From assembly GCA_040404065.1 (NCBI GenBank), contig JBBAJM010000001.1: DNA of 64,000 nt, one strand, 5' to 3'. This stretch comes from Fontibacterium sp040404065. GTDB lineage: Bacteria > Pseudomonadota > Alphaproteobacteria > Pelagibacterales > Pelagibacteraceae. Both the position numbers and the translations under genes were made by a program. The notes below the pieces were generated by a model that saw only the letters and a program-made list of their open reading frames with translations, was not told the origin of the DNA and did no database searches. Shown here one piece after another: positions 50,853 to 59,282 of this stretch; the stretch's first letter is position 1; the number at the start of each line of letters is the position of its first letter.

Positions 50853-52124
50853 ATGAATTTACAAGAATTAAAAAATAAAACTCCAGCAGATTTAATTTTA
50901 GAAGCTGAAAAACTTGGCATAGAAAACCCAAGCACAATGCGTAAGCAAGAAATCTTGTTTGCCATTCTTAAAAAATTTGCAGAAAAAAATGAAAAAATTA
51001 CTGGAAGCGGAGTTCTAGAAACTTTGCAAGATGGCTTTGGTTTTTTAAGAGCTACAGAGTCAAATTATTTGCCAGGACCAGATGATATTTACGTAAGCCC
51101 AAGCCAAATTAGAAGATTTGGTCTTCGCAAAGGAGACACGGTTGAGGGTGAGATTAGAGCGCCAAAAGATTCAGAAAGATATTTTGCTCTTTTGCAGGTT
51201 AGTAAAATAAATTTTGAAGATCCTGAAAAATCTAGAAATAAAATAAACTTTGATAACCTAACACCTTTATATCCAGACGAACGTATTAAGTTGGAAGTAG
51301 AATCTAATAAAGCAGATAAGAAACCAGATTTAACAGCAAGACTAATAGACCTTGTGACCCCAATTGGAAAAGGACAAAGAGCTTTAATTGTATCGCCTCC
51401 AAGAGCAGGAAAGACAGTAATACTTCAAAACATTGCCCATTCAATTACGGCAAATCATCCAGAAATTTATTTAATAGTTCTGCTTATTGACGAAAGACCA
51501 GAGGAGGTTACGGACATGCAACGTTCTGTTAAAGGCGAAGTGGTAAGCTCAACATTTGATGAACCGGCAATGAGACACGTTCAAGTAGCGGAGATGGTTA
51601 TTGAAAAAGCAAAAAGATTAGCAGAGCACAAAAAGGATGTCGTGATTTTGTTAGATTCAATTACGCGATTAGGAAGAGCATATAACGCTGTTGTTCCAAG
51701 TTCAGGAAAAGTTTTGACAGGTGGTGTTGATGCTAACGCTTTACAAAGGCCAAAACGATTTTTTGGAGCTGCTAGAAATATCGAAGAAGGCGGATCACTT
51801 ACAATTATTTCAACAGCATTAATTGAAACAGGTTCAAGAATGGACGAAGTTATTTTTGAAGAATTTAAAGGAACGGGTAATGCCGAAGTTATTCTAGATA
51901 GAAAAATTGCTGATAAGAGAATTTTCCCAGCGATTGATATTACCAAATCTGGTACTCGAAAAGAGGATTTATTATTTAAGAAAGAAGATCTTCAAAAGAT
52001 GAATGTTTTGAGAAGATTAATAGCGCCTATGGGCAACATGGAAGCAATAGAATTTTTAATTGGAAAATTAAGAGAGACAAAAAATAATGCTGAATTTTTT
52101 GACTCTATGAATAAGTCTACTTAA
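50853..52124 (+). CDS. rho: Transcription termination factor Rho
   Basis: 423 residues. An N-terminal Rho_N helical domain is followed by the RNA-binding cold-shock domain (GVLETLQDGFGFLRATESNYLPGPDDIYVSPSQIRRFGLRKGD). The ATPase has LIVSPPRAGKTVILQNIA (P-loop), VLLIDERPEEVTDM, and LLDSITRLGRAYN (Walker B/Q-loop). Hexameric helicase that ends transcripts. It is the last gene of the hem cluster strand run. A LON-domain gene lies immediately opposite, one base past its stop. Confidence 0.98.
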   Translation: MNLQELKNKTPADLILEAEKLGIENPSTMRKQEILFAILKKFAEKNEKITGSGVLETLQDGFGFLRATESNYLPGPDDIYVSPSQIRRFGLRKGDTVEGEIRAPKDSERYFALLQVSKINFEDPEKSRNKINFDNLTPLYPDERIKLEVESNKADKKPDLTARLIDLVTPIGKGQRALIVSPPRAGKTVILQNIAHSITANHPEIYLIVLLIDERPEEVTDMQRSVKGEVVSSTFDEPAMRHVQVAEMVIEKAKRLAEHKKDVVILLDSITRLGRAYNAVVPSSGKVLTGGVDANALQRPKRFFGAARNIEEGGSLTIISTALIETGSRMDEVIFEEFKGTGNAEVILDRKIADKRIFPAIDITKSGTRKEDLLFKKEDLQKMNVLRRLIAPMGNMEAIEFLIGKLRETKNNAEFFDSMNKST

Positions 52125-52778
52125 TTAGTGAATTCTTCTTTCAGAATCTGGATTATTCCCAAGGATATAAAAATTTATTATTTGATTTATAAGTAGATTT
52201 CTTTCAAGCACTGTTTTTGCCTCAAGCAAACCTTGTTTTTCGCTAACAGAAAAAGGACATATCATTGATAAAGAATTTATTAATTGATCGGCTTCAACTT
52301 TTTCTACAATTTTCCAATCCGTAGATAGATGGTGGATTTTAAATAGCTTTCTAGCCTTATCTATTAATTGTAGCACATCAATTTTATCATTAAATTTTAT
52401 TTTTTCTAAATCATCTAAAAATTCATCATAGGTTACTCTAAATTTTCTATAAGGAAGATCTGTCTGTGCTTCATCCAAAACTCTAAATCTAATTAAACCT
52501 TTTAAATTTATTAAATACCTACCATCAGCTGTTTTTGTGTGGGTATCTATTTTTCCAAGACAACCAACGCTAAATACCTCTGGTTTTTTTGGATTATTAC
52601 TTTGTTTAGTTTGGATCATACCAATCATTTTATTTGATGCTAGAGCATCTTCGATCATTTTTTTATATCTTGGCTCAAATATATTTAATGGCAAAATTGT
52701 ATTTGGAAAGAACACAGCATTTGCAAGTGGGAAAATAGATATCTCTTGAGGAATTTCTTTTTTATTAAGAGTTTTCAT
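52125..52778 (-). CDS. LON substrate-binding (N-terminal) domain protein
   Basis: 217 residues resembling the N-terminal domain of Lon protease only: ISIFPLANAVFFPNTILPLNIFEPRYKKMIEDAL at the start, then GCLGKI and GRYLINLKGLIRFRV. There is no ATPase or protease domain. Such stand-alone proteins are widespread in alphaproteobacteria with unknown function. Its end abuts the rho stop on the other strand. The 209-bp gap upstream holds tRNA-Gly. Confidence 0.9.
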   Translation of the reverse strand: MKTLNKKEIPQEISIFPLANAVFFPNTILPLNIFEPRYKKMIEDALASNKMIGMIQTKQSNNPKKPEVFSVGCLGKIDTHTKTADGRYLINLKGLIRFRVLDEAQTDLPYRKFRVTYDEFLDDLEKIKFNDKIDVLQLIDKARKLFKIHHLSTDWKIVEKVEADQLINSLSMICPFSVSEKQGLLEAKTVLERNLLINQIINFYILGNNPDSERRIH

Positions 52779-52869
52779 TATGAATGAATATAGTGTTTAA
52801 TTTGATTTATTCAATTTCACTTTTCAATTGATTAAAATTTATTTTTGTTTAATTTCACTGAATTATTAA

Positions 52870-52944
52870 GCGGGTGTAGCTCAGTGGTAGAGCGAATCGT
52901 TGCCAACGATTAGGTCGTGGGTTCAATTCCCTTCACCCGCTCCA
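52870..52944 (+). tRNA. tRNA-Gly (GCC)
   Basis: A full cloverleaf can be drawn: acceptor GCGGGTG/CACCCGC, D-stem GCTC/GAGC, anticodon stem AATCG/CGATT with loop TTGCCAA (anticodon GCC at 52902-52904), T-loop TTCAATT, discriminator T and an encoded CCA (52942-52944). The T-stem is irregular: GTGGG against CCCTT gives a G-U pair and a U-U mismatch below three G-C pairs. The gene stands alone between the LON-domain gene and the dehydratase. Confidence 0.97.
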
Positions 52945-52987
52945 AATCAGCAGTAAAATATCTTTAATCTGATATAAGAAAGTAATT

Positions 52988-53326
52988 ATGGAGCTTCACA
53001 AAAAAAAATGCGTTCCTTGTAGAGGTGATATTCCTCCTTTCACCAAAGAACAGATTGATGAATATTTAAAGTATTTAGCAGACTGGAAAGTTCAAATTAA
53101 CGATACAAAAGCGTTTTATTTAACAAGAGTTTATAAATTTTCTAACTTTGAAAAAAGTTTAAGTTTTATAAATAAAGTTTCAAATATTGCTGAAGAAGAG
53201 GGTCATCATCCAGATTTAAAATTTGGATGGGGCTATGCTGAGATTATTATATTCACCCATGCAATTAATGGACTTTCTTTAAGTGATTTTATCTTGGCCT
53301 CTAAGATAGATATGATTAGTGTCTAA
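52988..53326 (+). CDS. phhB: Pterin-4a-carbinolamine dehydratase
   Basis: 112 residues. The signature is EEEGHHPDLKFGWGYAEIIIFTHAINGLSLSDF, with the catalytic His-His-Pro and downstream His and Asp in proper spacing. It recycles the pterin cofactor of aromatic amino acid hydroxylases. No hydroxylase gene is nearby, so another role is possible. The 3' end overlaps the convergent purH by 11 bp. Confidence 0.93.
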   Translation: MELHKKKCVPCRGDIPPFTKEQIDEYLKYLADWKVQINDTKAFYLTRVYKFSNFEKSLSFINKVSNIAEEEGHHPDLKFGWGYAEIIIFTHAINGLSLSDFILASKIDMISV

Positions 53327-54875
53327 AGTTTCTAATTCCAGTAAACACCATGGCAATTCCAGCTTTATCAGCCGCCGCAATTACTTCATCATCTTTGATA
53401 GATCCACCTGGCTGGATAACAGCTTTAATTCCAATTTTTATAAGTTCGCTTAATCCATCGGCGAATGGAAAGAAAGCATCTGAGGCTGCAACACTTCCTT
53501 TTATTTCATTTGCAAAAAATTGATTAGCGTTTTCACAGGCAATTTTGCTTGAAGCTAATCTATTAGTTTGTCCAGCTCCAATACCAAGAGTTTTGTTATT
53601 TTTCGCTATAACAATGGCGTTAGATTTTACAAATTTACAAACTTTAAATGCAAAAATTAAATCGTCTAATTCTTTATCCGTTGGTTTATTTTTAGTTACA
53701 AACTTTAATTCTTTTTTATTAATTTCAATTTGATCTTTGTCTTGAATTAAGAAATTGTCCCCTAAAAATGTGTAAGATAATTTGTCTTGCTCTTTAATAT
53801 TTTCTAAAGAAATTAATCTTAAGTTTTTCTTTTTCTCAAAAATTTCTAAGCTTTCTTTAGTAAAACTTCGTGCAATAATAACTTCATAGAATGTTTTGGT
53901 AATTTCACTTGCCAGTTTTTCGTCGATTTCATCATTAAAGCTGACGATACCCCCAAAAGCACTGATTGGATCGCTGCTAAGGGCTAATTCGTAGGCTTTT
54001 AAGGCATTTTCTGCGGTAGCACAGCCACAAGGATTGTTATGTTTAACAATAACGCATGAGCTATCATTTTCGCCAAGTTCTTTAGATATAGATACAGCTG
54101 AATACATATCTAAGTAATTATTATAGCTAAGCTCCTTACCCTGGAGCTGTTTGATTTTTGATAAGAAATCATTCTTGTAATTAATTTTGTAAACAGACGC
54201 TTGTTGATGAGGATTTTCTCCATATCTTAATTTATCTTTAAGATGCCCTGTAATTGTAATTTTTTTTGGAAATTTATTATCTGTAAATCCATTCATCCAA
54301 TTAGATATTACAGAGTCATAATAAGCAGTTTCAAGAAAAGCATCCGTTGCAAGTTTCTTTCTAAAATCAAACGATGTTGATCCTTGGTTATTATTTAACT
54401 CTTTGATTAAATGTGAATATTGATCTGTGCTTGAGATGACGGTGGTAAATTTAAAATTTTTAGCAGAAGATCTAATCATTGCAGGTCCGCCGATATCAAT
54501 ATTCTCAATCATAGTGTCAAAATCTGCTTTTTCTAAAAGTTTTTTTTCGAATGGATAAAGATTAACGATGAGTAGATTGATAAGTTCTATATTTTCTTTT
54601 TTAATTTGATTTAAATGGTCTTTATCATCGCCTTTTGCAAGAAGACCACCGTGAATTTTCGGGTGCAATGTTTTAAGTCTGCCATCTAATATTTCAGGAG
54701 ATTTCGTATATTCTGAAATTTCAGTACATTCAAACCCAAGATCTTTAATAAATTTATAGCTTCCACCTGTACTAATAATTTCTACATTATTTTTTTTTAA
54801 ACATTCTAGTACTTCTTTTAAATTTGTCTTATCTGAAACAGAAATTAAGGCTTTTTTAATTTTGATAAGTTGCAT
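53316..54875 (-). CDS. purH: Bifunctional AICAR transformylase/IMP cyclohydrolase
   Basis: 519 residues. Last two steps of IMP synthesis. The N-terminal MGS-like cyclohydrolase contains ALISVSDKTNLKEVLECL, IISTGGSYKF and RLKTLHPKIHGGLLA. The transformylase part has LRYGENPHQQASVY and VIVKHNNPCGCA (catalytic Lys-His), ending in GSIKDDEVIAAADKAGIAMVFTG-type sequence. 24 bp separate it from the heparinase-like gene upstream. Confidence 0.98.
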   Translation of the reverse strand: MQLIKIKKALISVSDKTNLKEVLECLKKNNVEIISTGGSYKFIKDLGFECTEISEYTKSPEILDGRLKTLHPKIHGGLLAKGDDKDHLNQIKKENIELINLLIVNLYPFEKKLLEKADFDTMIENIDIGGPAMIRSSAKNFKFTTVISSTDQYSHLIKELNNNQGSTSFDFRKKLATDAFLETAYYDSVISNWMNGFTDNKFPKKITITGHLKDKLRYGENPHQQASVYKINYKNDFLSKIKQLQGKELSYNNYLDMYSAVSISKELGENDSSCVIVKHNNPCGCATAENALKAYELALSSDPISAFGGIVSFNDEIDEKLASEITKTFYEVIIARSFTKESLEIFEKKKNLRLISLENIKEQDKLSYTFLGDNFLIQDKDQIEINKKELKFVTKNKPTDKELDDLIFAFKVCKFVKSNAIVIAKNNKTLGIGAGQTNRLASSKIACENANQFFANEIKGSVAASDAFFPFADGLSELIKIGIKAVIQPGGSIKDDEVIAAADKAGIAMVFTGIRNFRH

Positions 54876-54899
54876 GAAGAAGCATTTGGTATACGATTT

Positions 54900-56552
54900 T
54901 TATTTGGCTTTTTCTAGATGCCAAATAATATTTGTGATCTCATTTTCTATATTTCCTTCAAGAAGAATAAATGAAGTCTCTTTAATATTGCTTGAATCGC
55001 CGAAATAAAGATTTTTTTCAATTTTAGTTGGTATTTGAGGGCTTCTAAAGATCCAGCCATCACCTTCAGGCGAACTTAGTAGAATGTCATTACCCATAGT
55101 TTTTGTTATACGAATATCTGGGTGAATATGAAATCTCGCACTAAAACTTAAATTATTATTCTCCAAGTCTTTGCAGCATAATGTATCAATTCCCTCAATA
55201 TGATTTTTATTTTTGAATAAAGTTATTTGACGTTCGTGCAATGTTTTAAATCTTTTTTCATAGCCGTTATGAGCAACAATACATTGAATGTATTCTTTCT
55301 CATTTTTAAATTCTTTTTTATAAATTGAATGTTTTTCAATGAGAGAATTTCCAAAGTATTTTCTAATTTGAGTATTTTTTTGAAAGATACAAGAAGAGGT
55401 ATCATTAACTGTCAATGTTGATTGAGCGGCTGTTGATGAGCTTAAATAAGACAATTCTTCGCCAAGATTTTTGCCAGACCCAGAATTACAAATAAATTTT
55501 ATTCCATTTGAGGAAAGTTCAAATGATAAGGCGCCAGCTTGATAGTTCTTTGAATATAGAGTTGATGCCGGATTGTTAGCATCAATGAATAATTCAATTT
55601 TTTTTGATTTAATTTTTGCATAACCACAAAAAATATTATCCATGTCACTAAATTCATATCCTCTAGATTCTAAAAACTCATAAAATTTTTCGGTATTCAC
55701 GTGGTTTGCTCCATTAAACAAAGGAATGTCTCCATTAGAAAATCTCAAGAACTTAAAACAGATACCAAGAGCATTAATATAACTATTAATAAAAGCAGGT
55801 GTTTGTTTTTGAGACAAAATTAGCCATTCTTTAATCAAAAAAAGAAAATATAAAGTCCAATATAAATCTTCTGGATTTTTACTTTTTACAAAACCGTCTT
55901 TATTTATAAAATTATTAAGTTCATTCTCTAGATTATTAAGACCAGATCTAGTGTAGTCTTCATATTGTTCAAAAGAATTTCCAACTAATATTATTGCAGC
56001 TAAAGATTTTATTTTCTCAACGCCAGGCTCAACAAGATTTATATTTTGGTATAAGTGTTTTGTTTGTTTAACAATATTGTTTATGACTTTGCTTCTAAAA
56101 ATAAGATCACTATTTTTAAATATAATTTCATAACTTGATATCCAAAATATTAAGCGCATAGTTAAGGTATCAAGCGACCAATATTTATCATTATAATTTG
56201 CAAAATTATTGATCCATTGATCAACAATTAAGCAGGCTAATTCTTTCTCGGTTTTAATATTAAGAGCGGGTAACCATGAAAAATTGTGAAGTTTGTTTAT
56301 TTTATTGTCTTCAAGATTAGTAATTTTCCAGATGTTTGTTGTAAATTTTCTGACACTATTAAGGATAACGGCATCATTATTAATAAGATCTTGAATTAGA
56401 AAAATATTTGAAGATTCAAAAATACGGTGAGGTTGAATACCACCAAGCGATATATTGTAACTTGAACTACTAAATTTTTTCTCTCGCGATCGTTCTTGAA
56501 ATCGTTTTTTTAAAGATAAAAGATAAAGATTAAATGTATTAAAGTTTGACAC
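54900..56552 (-). CDS. Heparinase II/III-like protein, GTG start
   Basis: 550 residues from GTG at 56550-56552, directly abutting the rpe stop with no spacer. It has an alpha-helical N-terminal half (WLPALNIKTEKELACLIVDQWI, YWSLDTLTMRLIFW) and a beta-sandwich C-terminal half typical of the Hepar_II_III C-terminal domain (GALSFELSSNGIKFICNSGSG, SSSTAAQSTLTVNDTSSC). No signal peptide is visible. In alphaproteobacteria a gene of this type sits beside purH. A role in polysaccharide or cell-wall metabolism is usual but unproven. Confidence 0.85.
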   Translation of the reverse strand: MSNFNTFNLYLLSLKKRFQERSREKKFSSSSYNISLGGIQPHRIFESSNIFLIQDLINNDAVILNSVRKFTTNIWKITNLEDNKINKLHNFSWLPALNIKTEKELACLIVDQWINNFANYNDKYWSLDTLTMRLIFWISSYEIIFKNSDLIFRSKVINNIVKQTKHLYQNINLVEPGVEKIKSLAAIILVGNSFEQYEDYTRSGLNNLENELNNFINKDGFVKSKNPEDLYWTLYFLFLIKEWLILSQKQTPAFINSYINALGICFKFLRFSNGDIPLFNGANHVNTEKFYEFLESRGYEFSDMDNIFCGYAKIKSKKIELFIDANNPASTLYSKNYQAGALSFELSSNGIKFICNSGSGKNLGEELSYLSSSTAAQSTLTVNDTSSCIFQKNTQIRKYFGNSLIEKHSIYKKEFKNEKEYIQCIVAHNGYEKRFKTLHERQITLFKNKNHIEGIDTLCCKDLENNNLSFSARFHIHPDIRITKTMGNDILLSSPEGDGWIFRSPQIPTKIEKNLYFGDSSNIKETSFILLEGNIENEITNIIWHLEKAK

Positions 56553-57212
56553 TTAAGCACAATTTCTTAATTTAAGAATATTCTCTTTTAAGGAACCGCC
56601 TGCAAAAATAGTTGTTCCGGACACTAGAATATTAGCACCCGCTTTTACAGCAAGAGGCGCCGTTTCGAAGTTTATGCCACCATCAATTTCAATATCAATC
56701 TTTAATTTTTTCTCATTAATTATCTGTCTTAATTCTTTAACTTTTGGAAGAACTTCGCTCATAAAACTTTGACCTGCAAATCCTGGGTTAACGCTCATAA
56801 TTAAAATAAGATCAATTTCATTAATCACATCCATAAGAACACTAATAGGTGTTTTTGGATTAAGAGAAACCCCAGCTTTTTTCCCTAAGGATTTAATTGT
56901 TTTTACTGCTCTTTTAAGATTATCCGTTGCCTCCGGGTGAATAGTAATTATGTCAGAACCTGCATTTGCAAAATCTTTAATATATTTTTCGACAGGAGAG
57001 ATCATCAAATGCACATCAAATGGAAGTTTTGTGCATTTCCTAATCATCTTAATAATAGGAGGGCCCATAGTAATATTAGGGACAAAGTGGCCATCCATAA
57101 CATCAACGTGAATTAAATCTGCGCCAGCTTTTTCTAAACTTTTAATTTCTTCACCTAGAATACTAAAATCAGCAGATAAGATAGAAGGCGATATTTTTAT
57201 ATTTTGTGTCAC
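56553..57212 (-). CDS. rpe: Ribulose-phosphate 3-epimerase, GTG start
   Basis: 219-residue TIM barrel. Interconverts ribulose-5-phosphate and xylulose-5-phosphate. ISPSILSADFSILGEE starts the family pattern, LIHVDVMDGHFVPNITMGPP carries metal and catalytic residues, and IDGGINFETAPL and the terminal SGTTIFAG phosphate loop follow. No ATG is available upstream of the conserved N-terminus, so GTG at 57210-57212 is the likely start. The transporter's terminator lies between it and the gene upstream, so it needs its own promoter in 57213-57267. Confidence 0.95.
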   Translation of the reverse strand: MTQNIKISPSILSADFSILGEEIKSLEKAGADLIHVDVMDGHFVPNITMGPPIIKMIRKCTKLPFDVHLMISPVEKYIKDFANAGSDIITIHPEATDNLKRAVKTIKSLGKKAGVSLNPKTPISVLMDVINEIDLILIMSVNPGFAGQSFMSEVLPKVKELRQIINEKKLKIDIEIDGGINFETAPLAVKAGANILVSGTTIFAGGSLKENILKLRNCA

Positions 57213-57267
57213 TAGAACACAATTAAATGAATTTAAGAAATTTGAAATGTTTTTTTTGGTATAAAAA

Positions 57268-57300
57268 AAAGGCCCCTAAGTATTTAAACTAGGGGCCTTT
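57268..57300 (-). terminator. Rho-independent terminator of the MHS transporter
   Basis: An 11-bp perfect stem (57268-57278 with 57290-57300, core GGCCCC/GGGGCC) has an 11-nt loop. On the minus strand it is followed by a T tract nine to ten bases long, the arrangement needed for the transporter transcript ending at 57330. The plus strand tail TTTTATT is shorter. Confidence 0.9.
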
Positions 57301-57329
57301 TATTAAACGAATAATTCGTTTTTAAATGC

Positions 57330-58964
57330 TTATTTTTCTAGGCTTACGTTTCTCTGTTCTTTAATAAACAAAGTTCCAATTACAAATGTTCCTACTGCAA
57401 CAATGATTGGATACCATAGACCGTAGTAAACATCGCCCTTTAATGCCACCATAGCAAACGCTGTAGTTGGTAGTAACCCACCAAACCATCCGTTTCCGAT
57501 GTGATAAGGTAAAGACATCGATGTGTAACGAATTCTAGTTGGGAACATCTCAACTAGTAACGCAGCAATCGGTCCATAAACCATAGTCACATAGATAACT
57601 AAGATAACTAGTATTGCTAAAACCATTGGCTTATTAATTTCCTCAGGATCAGCTTTCACTGGGTAACCTGCACCATTAACAGCCTCTGTGAATTTAGCAG
57701 TAAAGTCAGCAGCTGCAGCTTTTGGATCAGCTACTTTCTTCGCATCATAAGATTGGATCACTTTGTCACCAATTTTGATTGAAGCAGTAGTTCCAGCAGG
57801 AGCACTTGCGTTAGTATAGTTTACTGATCTTCTAGCTAAACTTGCTTTTGCTATATCGCACGAACTTGTAAACGACTTCGTTCCTGTCGGGTTAAACTGG
57901 AACTGACAATCATTAGGATCAGCAGTTACAACAACCGGAGCAGAATTAATAGCAGCTTCAAGTTTTGGATTAGCATAGTGCGTCAAACCTTTGAACAGCG
58001 GGAAGTAAGTAATAGCCGCAAGCAGACATCCTGCCATGATTATTTTCTTTCTTCCGATGTTGTCAGACATGATACCAAAAACGATAAAGAACGGAGTTCC
58101 AATCACTAATGATATTGCAATCAAAATGTTAGCTGTAGCACTGTCAACTTTTAAAGTTTGAGTTAAGAAAAACAGAGCGTAGAATTGTCCAGTATACCAA
58201 ACAACTGCTTGACCTGCTGTTAATCCTAAAAGAGCTAAGATAACTATTTTAGCATTTTTCCACTGAGCAAAAGATTCTGTAAGTGGTGCTTTTGATCCTT
58301 TACCTTGTTTCTTCATTCTTGCGAATACTGGAGACTCATTCATTGCTAAACGAATCCAAACAGAAATACCAAGAAGAATTGCAGATAATAAGAATGGTAT
58401 TCTCCATCCCCAATCAGCAAACTGTTCTTCACCAAGATACGTTCTTACTCCAAGAATAACTAATAGAGATAAAAATAATCCTAATGTTGCAGTTGTTTGA
58501 ATGAAAGATGTAAAGTAACCACGTCTATCATCTGGAGCATGTTCAGCTACATAAGTTGCGGCACCACCATATTCACCTCCCAGAGCAAGACCCTGAAGAA
58601 TTCGAAGTGAAATTAATGCTATCGGAGCAATCACTCCAACTTGAGCATAATTAGGTAGAACACCAACTAAGAATGTTGCAAAACCCATGATGACAATTGT
58701 TACTAGGAAAGTATGTTTTCTTCCTACTAAGTCACCTAAGCGTCCAAATAAAATCGCTCCAAATGGACGAACAATAAAACCAGCAGCAAAAGCTAACAAA
58801 GCAAAAATGAATGCTGTGTTAGGATCTGTACCAGCGAAGAACTGCTTAGCAATAATTGCAGCAAGTGAGCCGTATAAATAAAAATCATACCACTCAAATA
58901 CAGTTCCTAGAGAAGAGCCTACAACGACTAGGCGTTCTTCTTTCGTGAAACCACGTGAACTCAT
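57330..58964 (-). CDS. MHS-type major facilitator transporter with large periplasmic insertion
   Basis: 544 residues, about 110 longer than most MHS family permeases. The N-terminal half has the family marks GTVFEWYDFYLYGSLA, RPFGAILFGRLGDLVGRK, LQGLALGGEYGGAATYVAE and APDDRRGYFTSF. Twelve membrane segments fit. Residues about 328-445, between segments 9 and 10, form a soluble loop on the periplasmic side with two cysteines (353 and 369) that could pair. MHS members carry organic acids or compatible solutes by proton symport; the substrate here is unknown. A strong AAGGGGG ribosome site (58969-58975) lies 4 bp before the ATG. The richer GC suggests high expression. Confidence 0.88.
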   Translation of the reverse strand: MSSRGFTKEERLVVVGSSLGTVFEWYDFYLYGSLAAIIAKQFFAGTDPNTAFIFALLAFAAGFIVRPFGAILFGRLGDLVGRKHTFLVTIVIMGFATFLVGVLPNYAQVGVIAPIALISLRILQGLALGGEYGGAATYVAEHAPDDRRGYFTSFIQTTATLGLFLSLLVILGVRTYLGEEQFADWGWRIPFLLSAILLGISVWIRLAMNESPVFARMKKQGKGSKAPLTESFAQWKNAKIVILALLGLTAGQAVVWYTGQFYALFFLTQTLKVDSATANILIAISLVIGTPFFIVFGIMSDNIGRKKIIMAGCLLAAITYFPLFKGLTHYANPKLEAAINSAPVVVTADPNDCQFQFNPTGTKSFTSSCDIAKASLARRSVNYTNASAPAGTTASIKIGDKVIQSYDAKKVADPKAAAADFTAKFTEAVNGAGYPVKADPEEINKPMVLAILVILVIYVTMVYGPIAALLVEMFPTRIRYTSMSLPYHIGNGWFGGLLPTTAFAMVALKGDVYYGLWYPIIVAVGTFVIGTLFIKEQRNVSLEK

Positions 58965-59113
58965 TAAACCCCCTTATTTTTTTATTAGTATCGAACCCTA
59001 GCTGAAATAATTATTTATATAAAGTCATTTTTTACTTTGAAATTCGCTATTTACTTCATTAACAGTAGAGTTGGTTATAAATAAATCAACTAACAGTTGT
59101 TGTATAAGATTCT

Positions 59114-59281
59114 ATGAAGGAAAAATTTAAAAAACAAGCAGAGCAGGCATTAAAGGAAGCGGCACTAAGAAAAAAAAATAATTCAGGAAAAAAAAGACCA
59201 AAAGAAGTTAATGGTCCAAAAGGTTTAGAGCCAACTCGTTATGGCGACTGGGAGACCAAAGGAATTACTTACGATTTTTAA
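59114..59281 (+). CDS. DUF1674 / succinate dehydrogenase assembly factor 4 homologue
   Basis: A 55-codon gene: Lys-rich N-terminus, then GPKGLEPTRYGDWETKGITYDF at the C-terminus. The EPTRYGDWE-KG-x-x-x-DF pattern is the DUF1674 signature shared with SDHAF4 (yeast Sdh8), which binds flavinylated SdhA during complex II assembly. It is divergent from the transporter (149-bp gap) and ends 1 bp before the convergent acs. No sdh genes are in the window. Confidence 0.88.
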   Translation: MKEKFKKQAEQALKEAALRKKNNSGKKRPKEVNGPKGLEPTRYGDWETKGITYDF

Positions 59282-59282
59282 T

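Noticed and set aside
51581..51946. 121-codon minus-strand frame inside rho
   Set aside because: Antisense shadow of the conserved Rho ATPase domain, with no ribosome site or family pattern.
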